NCBI GenBank assembly: GCA_963377175.1
Contig: CAUJNA010000510.1
Coordinates: 62,001-126,000, forward strand
DNA length: 64,000 nt
Source of the DNA: Effrenium voratum
Taxonomy: Eukaryota > Sar > Dinophyceae > Suessiales > Symbiodiniaceae
Reading direction: 5' to 3'
Made by a program: the position numbers and the translations under genes. This document shows, in pieces, positions 49,632 through 59,402 of this stretch; position 1 is the first letter of the stretch, and every line of letters starts with the position of its first letter. Below the pieces are notes generated by a model. That model made no database searches. It was not told the origin of the DNA and saw nothing but the letters and a program-made list of their open reading frames with translations.

Positions 49632-49719
49632 ATTAAATAATAAGATGAAATAATCATTTAATCTTATTATTTTCATGCATAATAGAATATTGGTGGGGCA
49701 CAGCACTTGGGGTTTTCTT

Positions 49720-49880
49720 ACAATGCATCAAACTAATTAGTTTCAATGCTTATTAATTAAATAAATGGAAACCCTGTTCCATTATGTTATTTATAACCAT
49801 TCATAACATAAAGATGTTCCATTTAATATATTAGAAGTTAATTTTTAAATATAATTTTCTATATATTTTTAATATCAATT
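49720..49880. other. Intergenic spacer with short palindrome
   Basis: Contains AAACTAATTAGTTT, a 14-bp perfect palindrome, at about 49,729-49,742, between a minus-strand gene on the left and the ATPase on the right, so it lies in a divergent promoter region. Confidence 0.4.
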
Positions 49881-50636
49881 ATGACAAACGTTCCAATAAT
49901 AAAACCAATAAACATAACTGATTATGAATTCAAACAATCCAAATATGAACATGTACTAAAACTACCTTTTCGCTCAATTGTTGTTGCTTCATCAACGGGT
50001 GGCAAAACAGTTTTAATCCAAAACCTTATCCTACATGTTTATAGGGACTGCTTCGTTCGTATATTCATTTTTAGCCCGTCTATTCATAATGACCCTACCT
50101 TCGTTGAAGTCAAGAAATATCAAAAAGATAATATGAAGGTTGATGATGAAAAAGAAAAGTTATATTATGACACCTACCAACCTGAAGAACTGGAAGAAAT
50201 AATTAACACGCAAAAAAAGATAATTCATTATATGAAAGAACAGAAGATGAAGAAACTACATTCAATTTTAATCATAGTTGATGATTTTGCAGACGACCCT
50301 AAATTTGTTAGATACAGCAAGTTATTACATGGACTGGCAACGAGAGGCAGGCACGACGCTATTAGTTTTTGTTTAAGCGTTCAAAAATACCGTGTCCTAG
50401 CACCAATCGTTAAGTTGAATTCAAGTTCGTTGTACATATTCAAGTTAAAGAATGTATCAGAGTTAATGTTATTCATTGAGGAAAACTCTGCCATTGTTGA
50501 TAAAGAGCAACTGTTAAATATATATCATAAAGCAGTAGATAACAAGCCCTACTCCTTCTTTTATGTCAATATGAATTCCAAAGATGTTAATAATATGTTT
50601 TATGTTAGATTTGAGAAAGCTTTTAAAATAAAATAA
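49881..50636 (+). CDS. FtsK/HerA-type genome packaging ATPase
   Basis: Intact 251-codon gene. Residues around 38-48 read ASSTGGKTVL, a Walker A (A-x4-GKT) motif, and residues around 130-140 read SILIIVDDFADD, a hydrophobic strand ending in acidic Walker B residues. The length and motif spacing fit the A32-like packaging ATPases of Polintons, virophages and related viruses, which drive DNA into the procapsid. It is the best-preserved core gene of this element. The ATG follows a TATATATTTTTAATATC run with no early motif. The small gene at 50,656 follows after 19 bases. Confidence 0.9.
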   Translation: MTNVPIIKPINITDYEFKQSKYEHVLKLPFRSIVVASSTGGKTVLIQNLILHVYRDCFVRIFIFSPSIHNDPTFVEVKKYQKDNMKVDDEKEKLYYDTYQPEELEEIINTQKKIIHYMKEQKMKKLHSILIIVDDFADDPKFVRYSKLLHGLATRGRHDAISFCLSVQKYRVLAPIVKLNSSSLYIFKLKNVSELMLFIEENSAIVDKEQLLNIYHKAVDNKPYSFFYVNMNSKDVNNMFYVRFEKAFKIK

Positions 50637-50655
50637 ATCTATTATATATTATAGA

Positions 50656-50961
50656 ATGTTAAAAATGTTTCAAGAAAGAATATATGAAGAACCAGTAAGG
50701 TTTTTCGGTTGTGATGATATACCAAAACAAATTCAAGAATACCGGAAGCAAAGACTACAACAATTAGTAGAGTGTGAATGTGGTGAAACTTTTTTAATGA
50801 AAGATACTGCTAACCATGTTGAAAGTGATTGTCATTTTGCTTTTAAGGAAGAAGAAAGAATGAGGAAAGAATTAGAAGAACCTAATCATATAGAAAATGA
50901 TACTGATAGTGATATTGATAATTATAGTGATGGTGGTTTAACAAGAGTGTCAGATGATTAA
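50656..50961 (+). CDS. Small acidic zinc-finger-like protein
   Basis: Intact 101-codon gene directly after the ATPase. CECGETFLMKDTANHVESDC (residues 36-55) gives a C-x-C...H...C type site, and the C-terminus is acidic (DTDSDIDNYSDGG). A similar finger, CEQCSKKM...H...C, occurs in the protein at 57,537. Function unknown; close spacing suggests co-expression with the ATPase. Confidence 0.6.
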   Translation: MLKMFQERIYEEPVRFFGCDDIPKQIQEYRKQRLQQLVECECGETFLMKDTANHVESDCHFAFKEEERMRKELEEPNHIENDTDSDIDNYSDGGLTRVSDD

Positions 50962-51025
50962 AAAAATAACTAAATATGTTAGATTTGAAAAATTATTTAA
51001 ACTAAAATAAATATTCAAATATATT

Positions 51026-51583
51026 ATGTTAATTTATGATTTACCATTAGATATTAAAAACATTTGTATTATCTTATAGTTTAGGGGATGTTAAATTATT
51101 AAAAATAAAAATAATTATATTGTTAAAAATTATAATAATAAATATAAACTAGTTTATAAGTCTTACACATTAAATAACATACATTATTTTGAAATTGATA
51201 ATATTAATATTAATAATGGAATCTCATATATTTTGAATTTAAGTGAGTTAGATAAATTACATCAAACAAAAAATCCATTAAAATTATTTATTGAATATGA
51301 TATATTTGTTACATATAACTCGTTTACTCGTTGGCTTCATGTTTGTAATCGAATTTTAATATCAATTAATTTATTTAATATTTATTATTTTCTTAATAAA
51401 GACCTTCATAAACTTAAATTAGTGTATGCGAGTAATGTGGTTAATTTTATTTCAGTACAAGTGAAAAAACAACTGTTAAAATCATCAATAATGGTGAACA
51501 AAATATTATTAATGATTTTTATTTTTTTTTATTTGCAACTAATAATATTAATAATGTTTAATATTATTAAATTAAATCAATGA
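51026..51583 (+). pseudogene. Degraded F-box-like accessory gene
   Basis: ATG 51,026 begins MLIYDLPLDIKNICIIL and hits a TAG at about 51,077. Shifted frames continue with LGDVKLLKIK and then a long open piece to 51,583. The order LPxDI...LG...LKIK mirrors SLPADV...LGG...LKIKHN in the gene at 46,595, so this is a decayed paralogue. At least two frame changes are needed to read it through. The 3' end overlaps the minus-strand gene at 51,572. Confidence 0.45.
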
Positions 51584-51781
51584 AGCGTTGCATAAATTCA
51601 ACGCAGGTAATTTATATAATAATTTGTCCGGTTTTTGATTTTCTAACTTTTCTATTCTCGTTACACATTCTTGAATAGATTTTATTATTGAAGTATCCGC
51701 TCTTGTTTTTTCATCTACTCTTAAACTCTTAATATTTTCCATACTGTTATTTTCGTCGCTTTTGCTTTGACCAATACCCAT
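51572..51781 (-). CDS. Small protein with N-myristoylation-type start
   Basis: Intact 69-codon gene. It begins MGIGQSKSDEN, a good match to the consensus for N-terminal myristoylation (Gly at position 2, Ser at position 6). The rest is helical and charged with a short hydrophobic C-terminus. It lies 9 bases downstream of the fibre gene on the same strand, suggesting a virion or membrane-associated role, but this is inference from the motif and position. Confidence 0.55.
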   Translation of the reverse strand: MGIGQSKSDENNSMENIKSLRVDEKTRADTSIIKSIQECVTRIEKLENQKPDKLLYKLPALNLCNASLI

Positions 51782-51790
51782 TATATATTA

Positions 51791-54402
51791 TTATTTAGAT
51801 TTTTCTTTTTCCAATTCCTTAATTTCTTTTTCAAGTTTATCTATCTTATCGCTCAACTCTAATATTGCCTTATGAAGTAACACGGGTAAGACTAAATAAA
51901 TCAATCCTAAATACTCTTTATCTTTGCATACAATATTTCAAACTCTTTAGGAATTGCTTTTAATACTTCATCTGCGATATATCCTATATGAGTTTTACCG
52001 CCATCATTTCTATCGTGTCTTTTAAACTTCTTCGGTTTAAACTTCTTAACAACATTCATACAATTAGATTTGATATTGTCTATGTCATATTTCAATCGTG
52101 AGTCACTTGAATTAACAAATGTTCCATTAATCGTCAGGGTTGTCGCTGTTAAATCTATATTAGTTCCTGTTGATGGTTCTAGTGTACACATAGCAATTTC
52201 TTCGTTCCTAAAACTGTTATATTTTCATTAAAAGTCGATGGAGCATTATTTGTAAAACTTTCAGTGTTTACTGTTGTTCCGAAAGTTTTATTAATAAACA
52301 GTAGCACCGACGGCGTACTCGAGCTATCAGCAATTCTAAATACTGTATTTGATGTTCTGAATATTACATCAATTGTAGATAAACTAATTCTATCGTAATA
52401 AGTTGATATTTCACTCGTACCAAGCTTTAAGTCTGTTCCAGTAGTCATTGAAATATTATCCAAAAATGAAATCGTTGTTAGATCAAATGATTGAATTGTA
52501 TTAGTTGCCAAATAAGAATTTTGAATTGCTAGATTAGTATCAACAGTTACTAATGTTCCTCCATTAGGCGGTATATGATTACTTCTTAATGCTCCACCTG
52601 TTTTAACATAACCATCATCAGCAAATAAATTACCCATAAAATCAGCAGTAGCAGTATTAAAAGTCCATCCGCTAGAAATATTAACAGCTCCAACGATGTT
52701 AGATTGAACAGCAGGGTCTCCACAAATGAACCTAATTGAAGAATTAGCATCACTATTCCTCATATCAAAAGATGAAAAAGCACTAACATATCTATATAAT
52801 TCACAATTTGTATCAATTGTTAATTTACCATCGGTATCAATATTAAGATTATCACAATTAACATCAGCATTCGTATATATATTGCCGAGAATATCTATAG
52901 GCTTATTAAAAATTGTTTTTCCTACAAGCGAATCTGCCATGAAGTATTGGTTAGAAGCATTAGTTATATCTCCTACACAACACGCTACAAAATTAGGATG
53001 ATGTATATAAAAACCTTCTATTGCATCCGGCGTATATGTTTCTAAATATGGTTCTAATCCATTTATTGAAGTATTGATATTATTTATTTTTGTTTTAATA
53101 TCTGTTGAAAAATCATTATTTGTAAATAAATTTCCTTTCATATAAACAGTACCTTCGAAATATAATGTTCCGTGTGCTTGAGCAAAATTGTATAAAGTAT
53201 GAACATTACCGTTAATCGTAATTCTTGAAACATTATTAGGTCTCCCGATGATGACGTCGCCTGTGTTCCATCCTAACAATAATCTATAAGGAGTAGCGCC
53301 TTCTAACCCTTGATAAGAGTCTAACTGACATCTTCGTTTAAACTCGAGTCTTTGGTTACTAACTGCGTCCTGGATTCTAAATATTGGATTAGTATTATCT
53401 GTTAAACTAAGTATTAATAGCGAATTCACTGTCTGTAATGATGTATTAACTTTGTTTAATTTTTGTCCTAATGATGCATCCTGTGAATTATTACTAGTAA
53501 CTATTGAATTAATTGTATTTGTATTTCCCGTTATTAATCTACTTAGTCCATCTGATTGTAAAACATATCTAGCGTTAGAACCTGCTGCATCTAAAATAGA
53601 CGAATACGAAAATAAACCTGATACGTGTAAATTATTTAATATTGTTGTATTATGATTTAATAATATCTTATTATTTTGAAAAGTTGAAGAATTATTAATT
53701 TCTATATCTCCAAAACCTCTTTGATTTAGAAACATAGTTGCTCCACTTAAATTTCCATAAACATAACTATCAAAATAATTATTATACATTTCATAAAAAT
53801 TAAATAATTTCCAAAATTTGCTATTTTAAAAGTCGATGTTGTTGTTATATTATTTATTAATGTATTATTTAATATTGATACAAAAATTTTTCTGATAATA
53901 AATTACTTGTTATTATTTTATTATAATAATCTGATTCATTAAATGAAGCTCCATTATTCTGTAAATCTGATATAGCTGAAATATGTGAATTTATTGTACT
54001 ATTTAATCCTGTTATTAAATTTGTATTGGAACTAATATTATTAAAATTACTTGTCATAGTAGAATTTAAATTGTTTATTAAATGTGTATTAGAACTGTTG
54101 CTATTAAAATTTGTATTTGAAGTTATTGCCAGATTACCTATTAAAAATGTATTTGAATTAATATTATTTGATAATACATTAACTTCTGTCTTATTGTATG
54201 ATTGAGTTATATCATAAAAATTAGCATTTATCTGCTCCTTTGTGTAAGTATCTACTTAGTCTACTTTGTTGTTGAGTAAATCAATTATATCTGATTGATT
54301 AGCGTATATGTTTCTAATGTTTGTTACCCCGCTTGTAGAATTGATTTCGCTAATTGTGTGAACTACAACATTTTCAAAGTTTGTTAAGTTTATTGAAGGC
54401 AT
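51791..54402 (-). pseudogene. Fibre/adhesin with C-terminal peptidase S74 chaperone domain, broken
   Basis: Reads from ATG 54,402 (MPSINLTNFENVVVHT) to the stop at 51,791, about 870 codons. The N-terminal part has Asn/Ser-rich short repeats (for example SNTNLI and SNTHLI), the middle (53,789-52,179, 536 codons open) is Thr/Asn/Gly-rich as in beta-structured fibres, and the end is an intramolecular chaperone domain (SSDSRLKYDIDNI, HIGYIADEVLKAIP) closing in a coiled coil (LSDKIDKLEKEIKELEK). S74 domains fold trimeric tail spikes and are cut off afterwards. Defects seen: TAA at 54,258-54,256 and frame changes near 53,870, 53,800, 52,185 and 51,925. It probably encoded the host-attachment fibre. 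The domain is better known from phages and giant viruses than from Polintons. Confidence 0.75.
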
Positions 54403-54462
54403 TATATATTAATAGTAGAAAATGATAATATTTATTTTTAGTATTATAATTCTTACTTATTT

Positions 54463-54950
54463 TTAATCTAAAATCTGTACTCCGGCATCTCTAATGGATA
54501 ATATTTGTTCTGATACTAATGTTATGTAAATCGTGTCAGGTATATTTGTTGTTGCCATATTTCCAATAGGTTCACACGAATTAGAAGCTGTTGTCCGGCT
54601 TTAGTGTTAATTCCAGAATATGAAGAATCCGGCACCTTTTCGAAATTCATAGCAAAAATAAACTTATCAACACGATAAGCAGAATATTCAATTAATAAAT
54701 GGTGTTGATGGAACAATGGTAAATTTAATGCTTTTCGTAAATAATAGAATGCTTGTGTTAATGAACGACAAGGATACTCAGGATATAATTTTGAACCTAA
54801 TTGAAGTTGAAATTCTAAATCAAGGTTGGGATTGTAGTATCCACTGTCTTGATAATTCAAATTATATATAGGATGATAGAAATTGTTGTATTCTTTCATA
54901 ATAATCATATCATCCGTTGTTTCATTGTCATATTTCTTATAATGTATCAT
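54463..54950 (-). pseudogene. Major capsid protein, C-terminal part only
   Basis: Open from 54,950 to 54,522 (142 codons), with a frame change near 54,575-54,580, after which the other frame reads to the stop at 54,463 with YITLVSEQILSIRDAGVQIL. LGSKLYPEYPCRSLTQAFYYL, YRVDKFIFAMNFEKVPD and GINTKAG are typical of the second jelly roll and end of double-jelly-roll capsid proteins of Polintons and polinton-like viruses. Those proteins usually have 450-650 residues; here only about 160 remain and the 5' two-thirds are absent. The next gene begins 2 bases upstream, so the missing part was removed by deletion. The MIHYKK start is probably accidental. Confidence 0.75.
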
Positions 54951-54952
54951 TA

Positions 54953-55279
54953 TTAATAATATGAAAATAGTTTTATGTTTTTTCTTTTTACTATTTCATC
55001 AAGGTCTAATTGACTATGATTACACTTGTTTCTATTATCATTGATGAGGAAATAACCATTTTGGTATTTTGGTACAAATATATTATAAATTGAAATAATC
55101 CAGTTATAAGTAATATAGTCAGGTCTAACTCTGACACTCCTAATAATGAAACACCCACACTGACATTTTACATGTGTTCGTTTATTATCTCTATTTAAAT
55201 ACTTTAATCTGTTTTCAATTGTTAATGGTTTATATATTGTTTTACTTTCTGTCAAGTTTTCATTTAACTGGTTATTCAT
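54953..55279 (-). CDS. Small CxCxC...CxH zinc-binding protein
   Basis: Intact 108-codon gene. VKCQCGCFIIRSVRVR (near residue 38) and NKCNHSQLDLDEIVKRK (near residue 85) match the zinc layout of the protein at 48,732-49,040. The gene sits between the truncated capsid gene and the hydrolase in the minus-strand virion block. Function unknown. Confidence 0.6.
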   Translation of the reverse strand: MNNQLNENLTESKTIYKPLTIENRLKYLNRDNKRTHVKCQCGCFIIRSVRVRPDYITYNWIISIYNIFVPKYQNGYFLINDNRNKCNHSQLDLDEIVKRKNIKLFSYY

Positions 55280-55322
55280 ATATAATTTATATATACATTT
55301 ATATATTTAAGTACTTATTTAA

Positions 55323-55983
55323 CTACATTATCGCACTTACAAGTTCAACACTTCTTGAAACATCACGCCCCGTATCACCGTATCCAGTTATGTAATCGTG
55401 GTTAGTAAATGGATTTAATGAGCCAGTATAAACAGTTATAGCACCACGGTCAGCAATGCCAACAGGGTCTAAGATACTTCTAAAATTAATGTAATCATCG
55501 GTAATTTTAGACCTACGTGATATAAACGGCGTACCGTAAGTGGTTAAAATTAATTCTCTTTCAGGATAATCTTTTGTTATTGGTGCCTCTACACTTGAAC
55601 CGAGACTATGTGTTATAAGGTGCTTAACTTCATTGTTTTCATCCATTGCTTTTGATGTGTCTTTATATCGTTGTGAATATTTTGTCATGTTAAAAGGTAG
55701 TCCAACATCTGCCAGAATGTTATTAACAGCTCCTCCAAACGTTCCTTTTCCAAATGTTCCTGCTACATACATTTTATCACCATCAATAAAAAAAACCTTT
55801 ACCATTGCCATATGCTCTACTTAATCCTTGTGCATTAGTTAAATTTGAATTAGGATAATAACTATTTAATATTTTGTCAATTTGTTTCATAATGTTAGTT
55901 ATTTTAATTGATTTCTTGTAAGGTTGATAATGTTTAATTTTACCATGCTTCATTTCATAAATTAACTTTTTATTATTAATCAT
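55323..55983 (-). pseudogene. Lipase-like alpha/beta hydrolase, frameshifted
   Basis: The first frame runs from ATG 55,983 to about 55,790 and ends NAQGLSRAYGNGK; the second (open 55,811-55,323) continues FFIDGDKMYVAGTFGKGTFGG. The shift sits in an A-run at about 55,790-55,798. The joined gene is about 220 codons. THSLGSSVEA is a nucleophile-elbow motif (G/S-x-S-x-G-like), and ILDPVG and NHDYITGYGD supply candidate Asp and His of a triad, as in lipase class 3 folds. A lipase or esterase in a viral element could help membrane passage or release. The assignment rests on motifs only. Confidence 0.6.
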
Positions 55984-56022
55984 ATAGTTAAAGTTATAAA
56001 TTAATTTCTCAATTAATTAATA

Positions 56023-56873
56023 ATGCTCACATACAAGAAGGTCTATATTGACAGCGCTCATAGAATTAGTGGTACATCATCAAATTTCAAAGTTGAATTG
56101 CCAGAAACATTACAAACAGACAACGGAGTTCATTGCTACATTCACGAAGTAACATTGCCTAACTCTTGGTATTCAATTCAGTCAGGATTAAATAATATAT
56201 TATCTTTTTATTTTTCTCCATTAGCTCCAGATGAAGATAACACAAATGTCCATTATTTAGCGTTACAATTGGACGAAGGAGTATATACTGGCACAGAACT
56301 AGCGACAGAATTAAAGGCAAAAATAAATGGTGTTGTAGATAATACTAATTTCTCAAATACTTATGATTTTTTAGTGTAAAAACTAATAAAATAACAATTT
56401 ATTCAAACTATGCCGATAGAAAGTTCGTTGTATTAATTGATGAACAAATGAAACTAATATATGCAGATTATATATGGAATAGAAGTTTTGATGTTAATAA
56501 TTTACATTCTGTTAATGAAGTTTTAGGAAATTATTAAGTTGTAGTTTATCAATATAATAATCCTTATGTTTCTGGGTTTATTAATCTTCAACTTATTAGA
56601 AATATTTATTTTCATTCTTCTCAATTGTTTAATTATAATTAAGTAAATTTAAGAACCGGCGATAGCACAGTTGTTAAGAAAGTACCAGTCACAGCACCAC
56701 ACGCGGGAATTATCTTTGACTCAGAATTAAACCCTCTTGATTACTTGGATGTATCAAATAGAAGCTTTAAACAATTAGATTTTTGGATTAGTAATTCATT
56801 AGGAGATGAAATTAATTTGAATGGAGTGAATTGTAGTTTTAGTTTCCTTTTCGTAAAGAGTGATATTATTTGA
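56023..56873 (+). pseudogene. Penton (minor capsid) protein, broken
   Basis: Open 56,023-56,379. The start, VYIDSAHRISGTSSNFKVEL then GVHCYIHEVTLPNSWYSI, is characteristic of the Polinton minor capsid/penton protein that fills the fivefold vertices. A frame change near 56,375-56,382 moves to a second frame (TNKITIYSNYADRKFVVL), which then carries TAA at 56,535 and TAA at 56,640 but otherwise stays coding (VVKKVPVTAPHAGIIFD, LDYLDVSNRSFKQLDFW) to TGA at 56,871. Total about 283 codons, the normal size. It is divergent from the hydrolase gene, with 39 bases between the starts. Confidence 0.8.
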
Positions 56874-56916
56874 TAATGAAAATAACATATAAAGACATAA
56901 AACAGTATATTACATT

Positions 56917-57489
56917 ATGGAAAACAGATATTCAACAGGCCAAATTTATAAAGTATGTGATAAAGCATATACAAAATGATACATAGGAAACACAACAATT
57001 TCATTATCCAGAAGAATGGTTCAGCATCGTTCAGACTATAAAAGATGCAATGAAGGACGCTACAAATCCTATTTGATTGTTTTTAACTTATTTGATGAGT
57101 TTGGAATTGAAAATTGTAAGATAGAATGGATAGAAGATTACCCCTGTAATAGTAAGAAGGAATTAGAAGCAAGGGAAAGACACTATCAACAATCAATTGA
57201 TTGTATAAATAAGGTAGTTGCCGGTAGAACAAAGCAAGAATGGAGAGACGTTAATAGAGAAGAACAGTTGGTAAAACAGAAAAAATATAGAGAAGCCCAT
57301 AAGGAAGAAATTGCAAACTATAAAAAAGAATGGGCGTTTAGAAATAAGGAACACTTACAAGAGAAAGCAAAAGCATTTTACACAGAAAACAAAGAATATT
57401 TCAATAATTATAAAAAAGAATGGTATGAAAAGAATAAGTCAAGGATACTTAAAAAGCAAAAAATAGAATATCAAATGTCAACAACTTAA
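56917..57489 (+). pseudogene. GIY-YIG endonuclease with one in-frame stop
   Basis: From ATG 56,917 the frame reads GQIYKVCDKAYTK, then TGA at 56,977, then YIGNTTISLSRRMVQH, that is, the GIY and YIG signatures with the catalytic Arg region after them. The stop replaces one residue just before YIG. The frame then stays open to 57,489. The C-terminal half is made of repeated Lys/Glu/Tyr-rich helical units (YREAHKEEIANYKKEW, FNNYKKEWYEKNKSR). Such nucleases are common as accessory genes in polinton-like viruses, phycodnaviruses and other large viruses, where they act as homing or recombination enzymes. Confidence 0.8.
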
Positions 57490-57494
57490 AATAA

Positions 57495-57530
57495 TATATA
57501 TAGATTTTCCATATGGAAAATCTATATATA
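57495..57530. terminator. Perfect 36-bp palindrome between genes
   Basis: Left arm 57,495-57,512 (TATATATAGATTTTCCAT) and right arm 57,513-57,530 are exact reverse complements with no loop. It lies between the GIY-YIG stop and the next ATG at 57,537 and could form a cruciform or an RNA hairpin ending the upstream transcript. A regulatory role is inferred. Confidence 0.6.
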
Positions 57531-57536
57531 TATTAT

Positions 57537-58022
57537 ATGTCAAGTATTGAGGTAGTAGATGTTAATAATGAATCTAAAACAGAAGGACGCGAAGCATTCG
57601 CGTCGCTACGCGAATCACCTGTTAATAATGAAGTCGTTGAACAAAATGAAATAGTTAATGAACCAACGCCAGAAGAAGTTATTCCTGAACCAAAAGCGAA
57701 AGCAAAAGCATTACCAAGAACTAAAAAAGAAGTTGAATTAGTAGAATGTGAACAATGCTCTAAAAAGATGACATTGAAAAGTTTGAGACACTCACATCCT
57801 AAAAATTGTAAAGGGGCACCTACTGAATTATTACCAGTTAATCCACAAAAGAATATTAGAAAAATTCAACCAGAAGTAAAAGAAGAAATTAAGAATGAGA
57901 TTAAACAAGAAGTTATTAAAGAAACCATTCAGAAACCCACAACGACAGAACTATTAACCCAACATTCTGAAGAACTGAAACAAAAGAAAAACAAGATAAA
58001 TCAGATAAAACAAGTAAATTAA
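57537..58022 (+). CDS. Lys/Glu-rich protein with C2HC-type finger
   Basis: Intact. I choose the ATG at 57,537 (MSSIEVVDVNNES) over the ATG at 57,513 because the latter lies inside the palindrome. Residues around 70-92 read VECEQCSKKMTLKSLRHSH then NCKG, a C-x2-C...H...C zinc site; the flanks are acidic and basic low-complexity (PKAKAKALPRTKK, KNEIKQEVIKETIQK). Similar proteins with a short finger in a charged linker recur in polinton-like viruses. Function unknown. Confidence 0.65.
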   Translation: MSSIEVVDVNNESKTEGREAFASLRESPVNNEVVEQNEIVNEPTPEEVIPEPKAKAKALPRTKKEVELVECEQCSKKMTLKSLRHSHPKNCKGAPTELLPVNPQKNIRKIQPEVKEEIKNEIKQEVIKETIQKPTTTELLTQHSEELKQKKNKINQIKQVN

Positions 58023-58069
58023 CTTTATCAATGTTTTAAATAATAATCTAATTATTATATATAACAATT

Positions 58070-58402
58070 ATGTTTATGAGAAGTCATAGAAATGTCGAAT
58101 TTAAAAGGGCTCCGCAAGTAGAACGTTCCTACGACTCAAATGATTTGTGGGGTGCTGCTTCAAGAAAGAACTATTTTAGACAATTACAAGAAACAATGGA
58201 TGCGAAACAATCACAAGGAGCATTAATAAAATATAGAAATGATTTAGCTAAAAACAACAGAACTGAAAGTTATACAAAGGAGTTAGACAAGATAAGACGA
58301 GAGTTGGACAACACACGCTCACCAGATGGAATACAGACAACAAAACAACTCACAGCAAGAAAGAAATATTTAGAAGAAATAATTAAGAATATTTCGGATT
58401 AA
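58070..58402 (+). CDS. Unidentified helical protein
   Basis: Intact 110-codon gene starting MFMRSHRNVEFKRAPQ after a TATATATAACAATT run. It is mostly charged helix (KELDKIRRELDN, LTARKKYLEEIIKN) and probably forms a coiled coil. The family is unknown; position among virion and accessory genes suggests a structural or scaffolding role, without direct support. Confidence 0.6.
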   Translation: MFMRSHRNVEFKRAPQVERSYDSNDLWGAASRKNYFRQLQETMDAKQSQGALIKYRNDLAKNNRTESYTKELDKIRRELDNTRSPDGIQTTKQLTARKKYLEEIIKNISD

Positions 58403-58429
58403 TTTATTTTCTAAATTAATTAATATATT

Positions 58430-59134
58430 ATGATTAAATCAATAAATAGACTGAATACAACCAAACCACATGCCATAGGTTCATTAAAATCACACCTACA
58501 CTTAAGACCTTCTTATGATGAATTGTTAAAAGAAACATTAGTAGAAGATGAGAATAGACTATCGATTGAAAATGTAATAGATAGAAAGGCGACGAGATAC
58601 AGATTAAACCAATATGGAAGTCAATGGGACAACAAGGACAGCTTAGGATTGTTAAATCAGGAAACGATGAAAAGAAAGGAGGAATTAAGAAAAGCAGAGA
58701 CAGCATCGTCGTCTAGAATAACCAGCCGGTCTTCTTCAAAGTCAGCTTTTTCCACACCAGACAGTCCACTGACAGAATATGAAGAGTATGAACATGATAT
58801 ACAAGCATCATTTGAAGAACAAGACAGACAAGTCAGAGAAAAAAGGGGAAAACTCAGTCCAAGCACACACGAAGATTTGAACAAAGCATCGTCAAGTTCA
58901 ATACCTGAAGGGGTAGTAGTTCATTCAATGACATCAGATGACGAACTGCCACCTTTAGAACCCATAGAGGAAACAGCAACAGCGAAAAAGGGTAAAGACA
59001 ATGATGATGATGATGATGATGATAAACCAACAACAATTTCTACCACCGAAATAATGGAAATGCACGAAAAAGCGAACGAGATGGAATTACAAAATGTAGA
59101 AAACGAAGAAGTGGATGATGAACAATTTTTTTAA
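58430..59134 (+). CDS. Unidentified acidic, Ser-rich protein
   Basis: Intact 234-codon gene. The N-terminus is basic (MIKSINRLNTTKPHAIGSLK), the middle is Ser/Glu-rich (SSSRITSRSSSKSAFSTPDS) and the end is acidic with a run of Asp (DNDDDDDDDKPTT) encoded by a GAT repeat. It ends in EEVDDEQFF. Likely largely disordered; the next gene starts inside its last codons (ATG 59,115) in another frame, so the two may be translationally linked. Confidence 0.6.
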   Translation: MIKSINRLNTTKPHAIGSLKSHLHLRPSYDELLKETLVEDENRLSIENVIDRKATRYRLNQYGSQWDNKDSLGLLNQETMKRKEELRKAETASSSRITSRSSSKSAFSTPDSPLTEYEEYEHDIQASFEEQDRQVREKRGKLSPSTHEDLNKASSSSIPEGVVVHSMTSDDELPPLEPIEETATAKKGKDNDDDDDDDKPTTISTTEIMEMHEKANEMELQNVENEEVDDEQFF

Positions 59135-59402
59135 AAAAGTATTTAGAAACCATAAAATGGATGTGGCCGGTGTATCTTTCGAAAAATCCAGGAACTATGA
59201 TGGATAATATAATTTCAAATTATATTAATTCAATGTAATAAATGCTGATAAATACGATGAGTTTAAAGAATTATTAGATAAATATAACAATGCAAGCACA
59301 ACAGAAAGAAAAGGAATTCGTACTCGGTTAGAAACATATTACAAGGAAAACATTTATAACAAGTACTTCAAACAGAAACTAAGTTCATCAACTCAACAAT
59401 AA
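59115..59402 (+). pseudogene. Small gene with two in-frame TAA codons
   Basis: Starts within the end of the previous gene (ATG 59,115 or 59,118) and stays in one frame to TAA 59,400. The frame is interrupted by TAA at 59,205 (after SRNYDG) and TAA at 59,226 (after YNFKLY). Between and after them it reads as normal coding (FNVINADKYDEFKELLDKYN, RTRLETYYKENIYNKYF). About 95 codons. The overlap and maintained frame show it was a real gene until recently. Function unknown. Confidence 0.5.
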
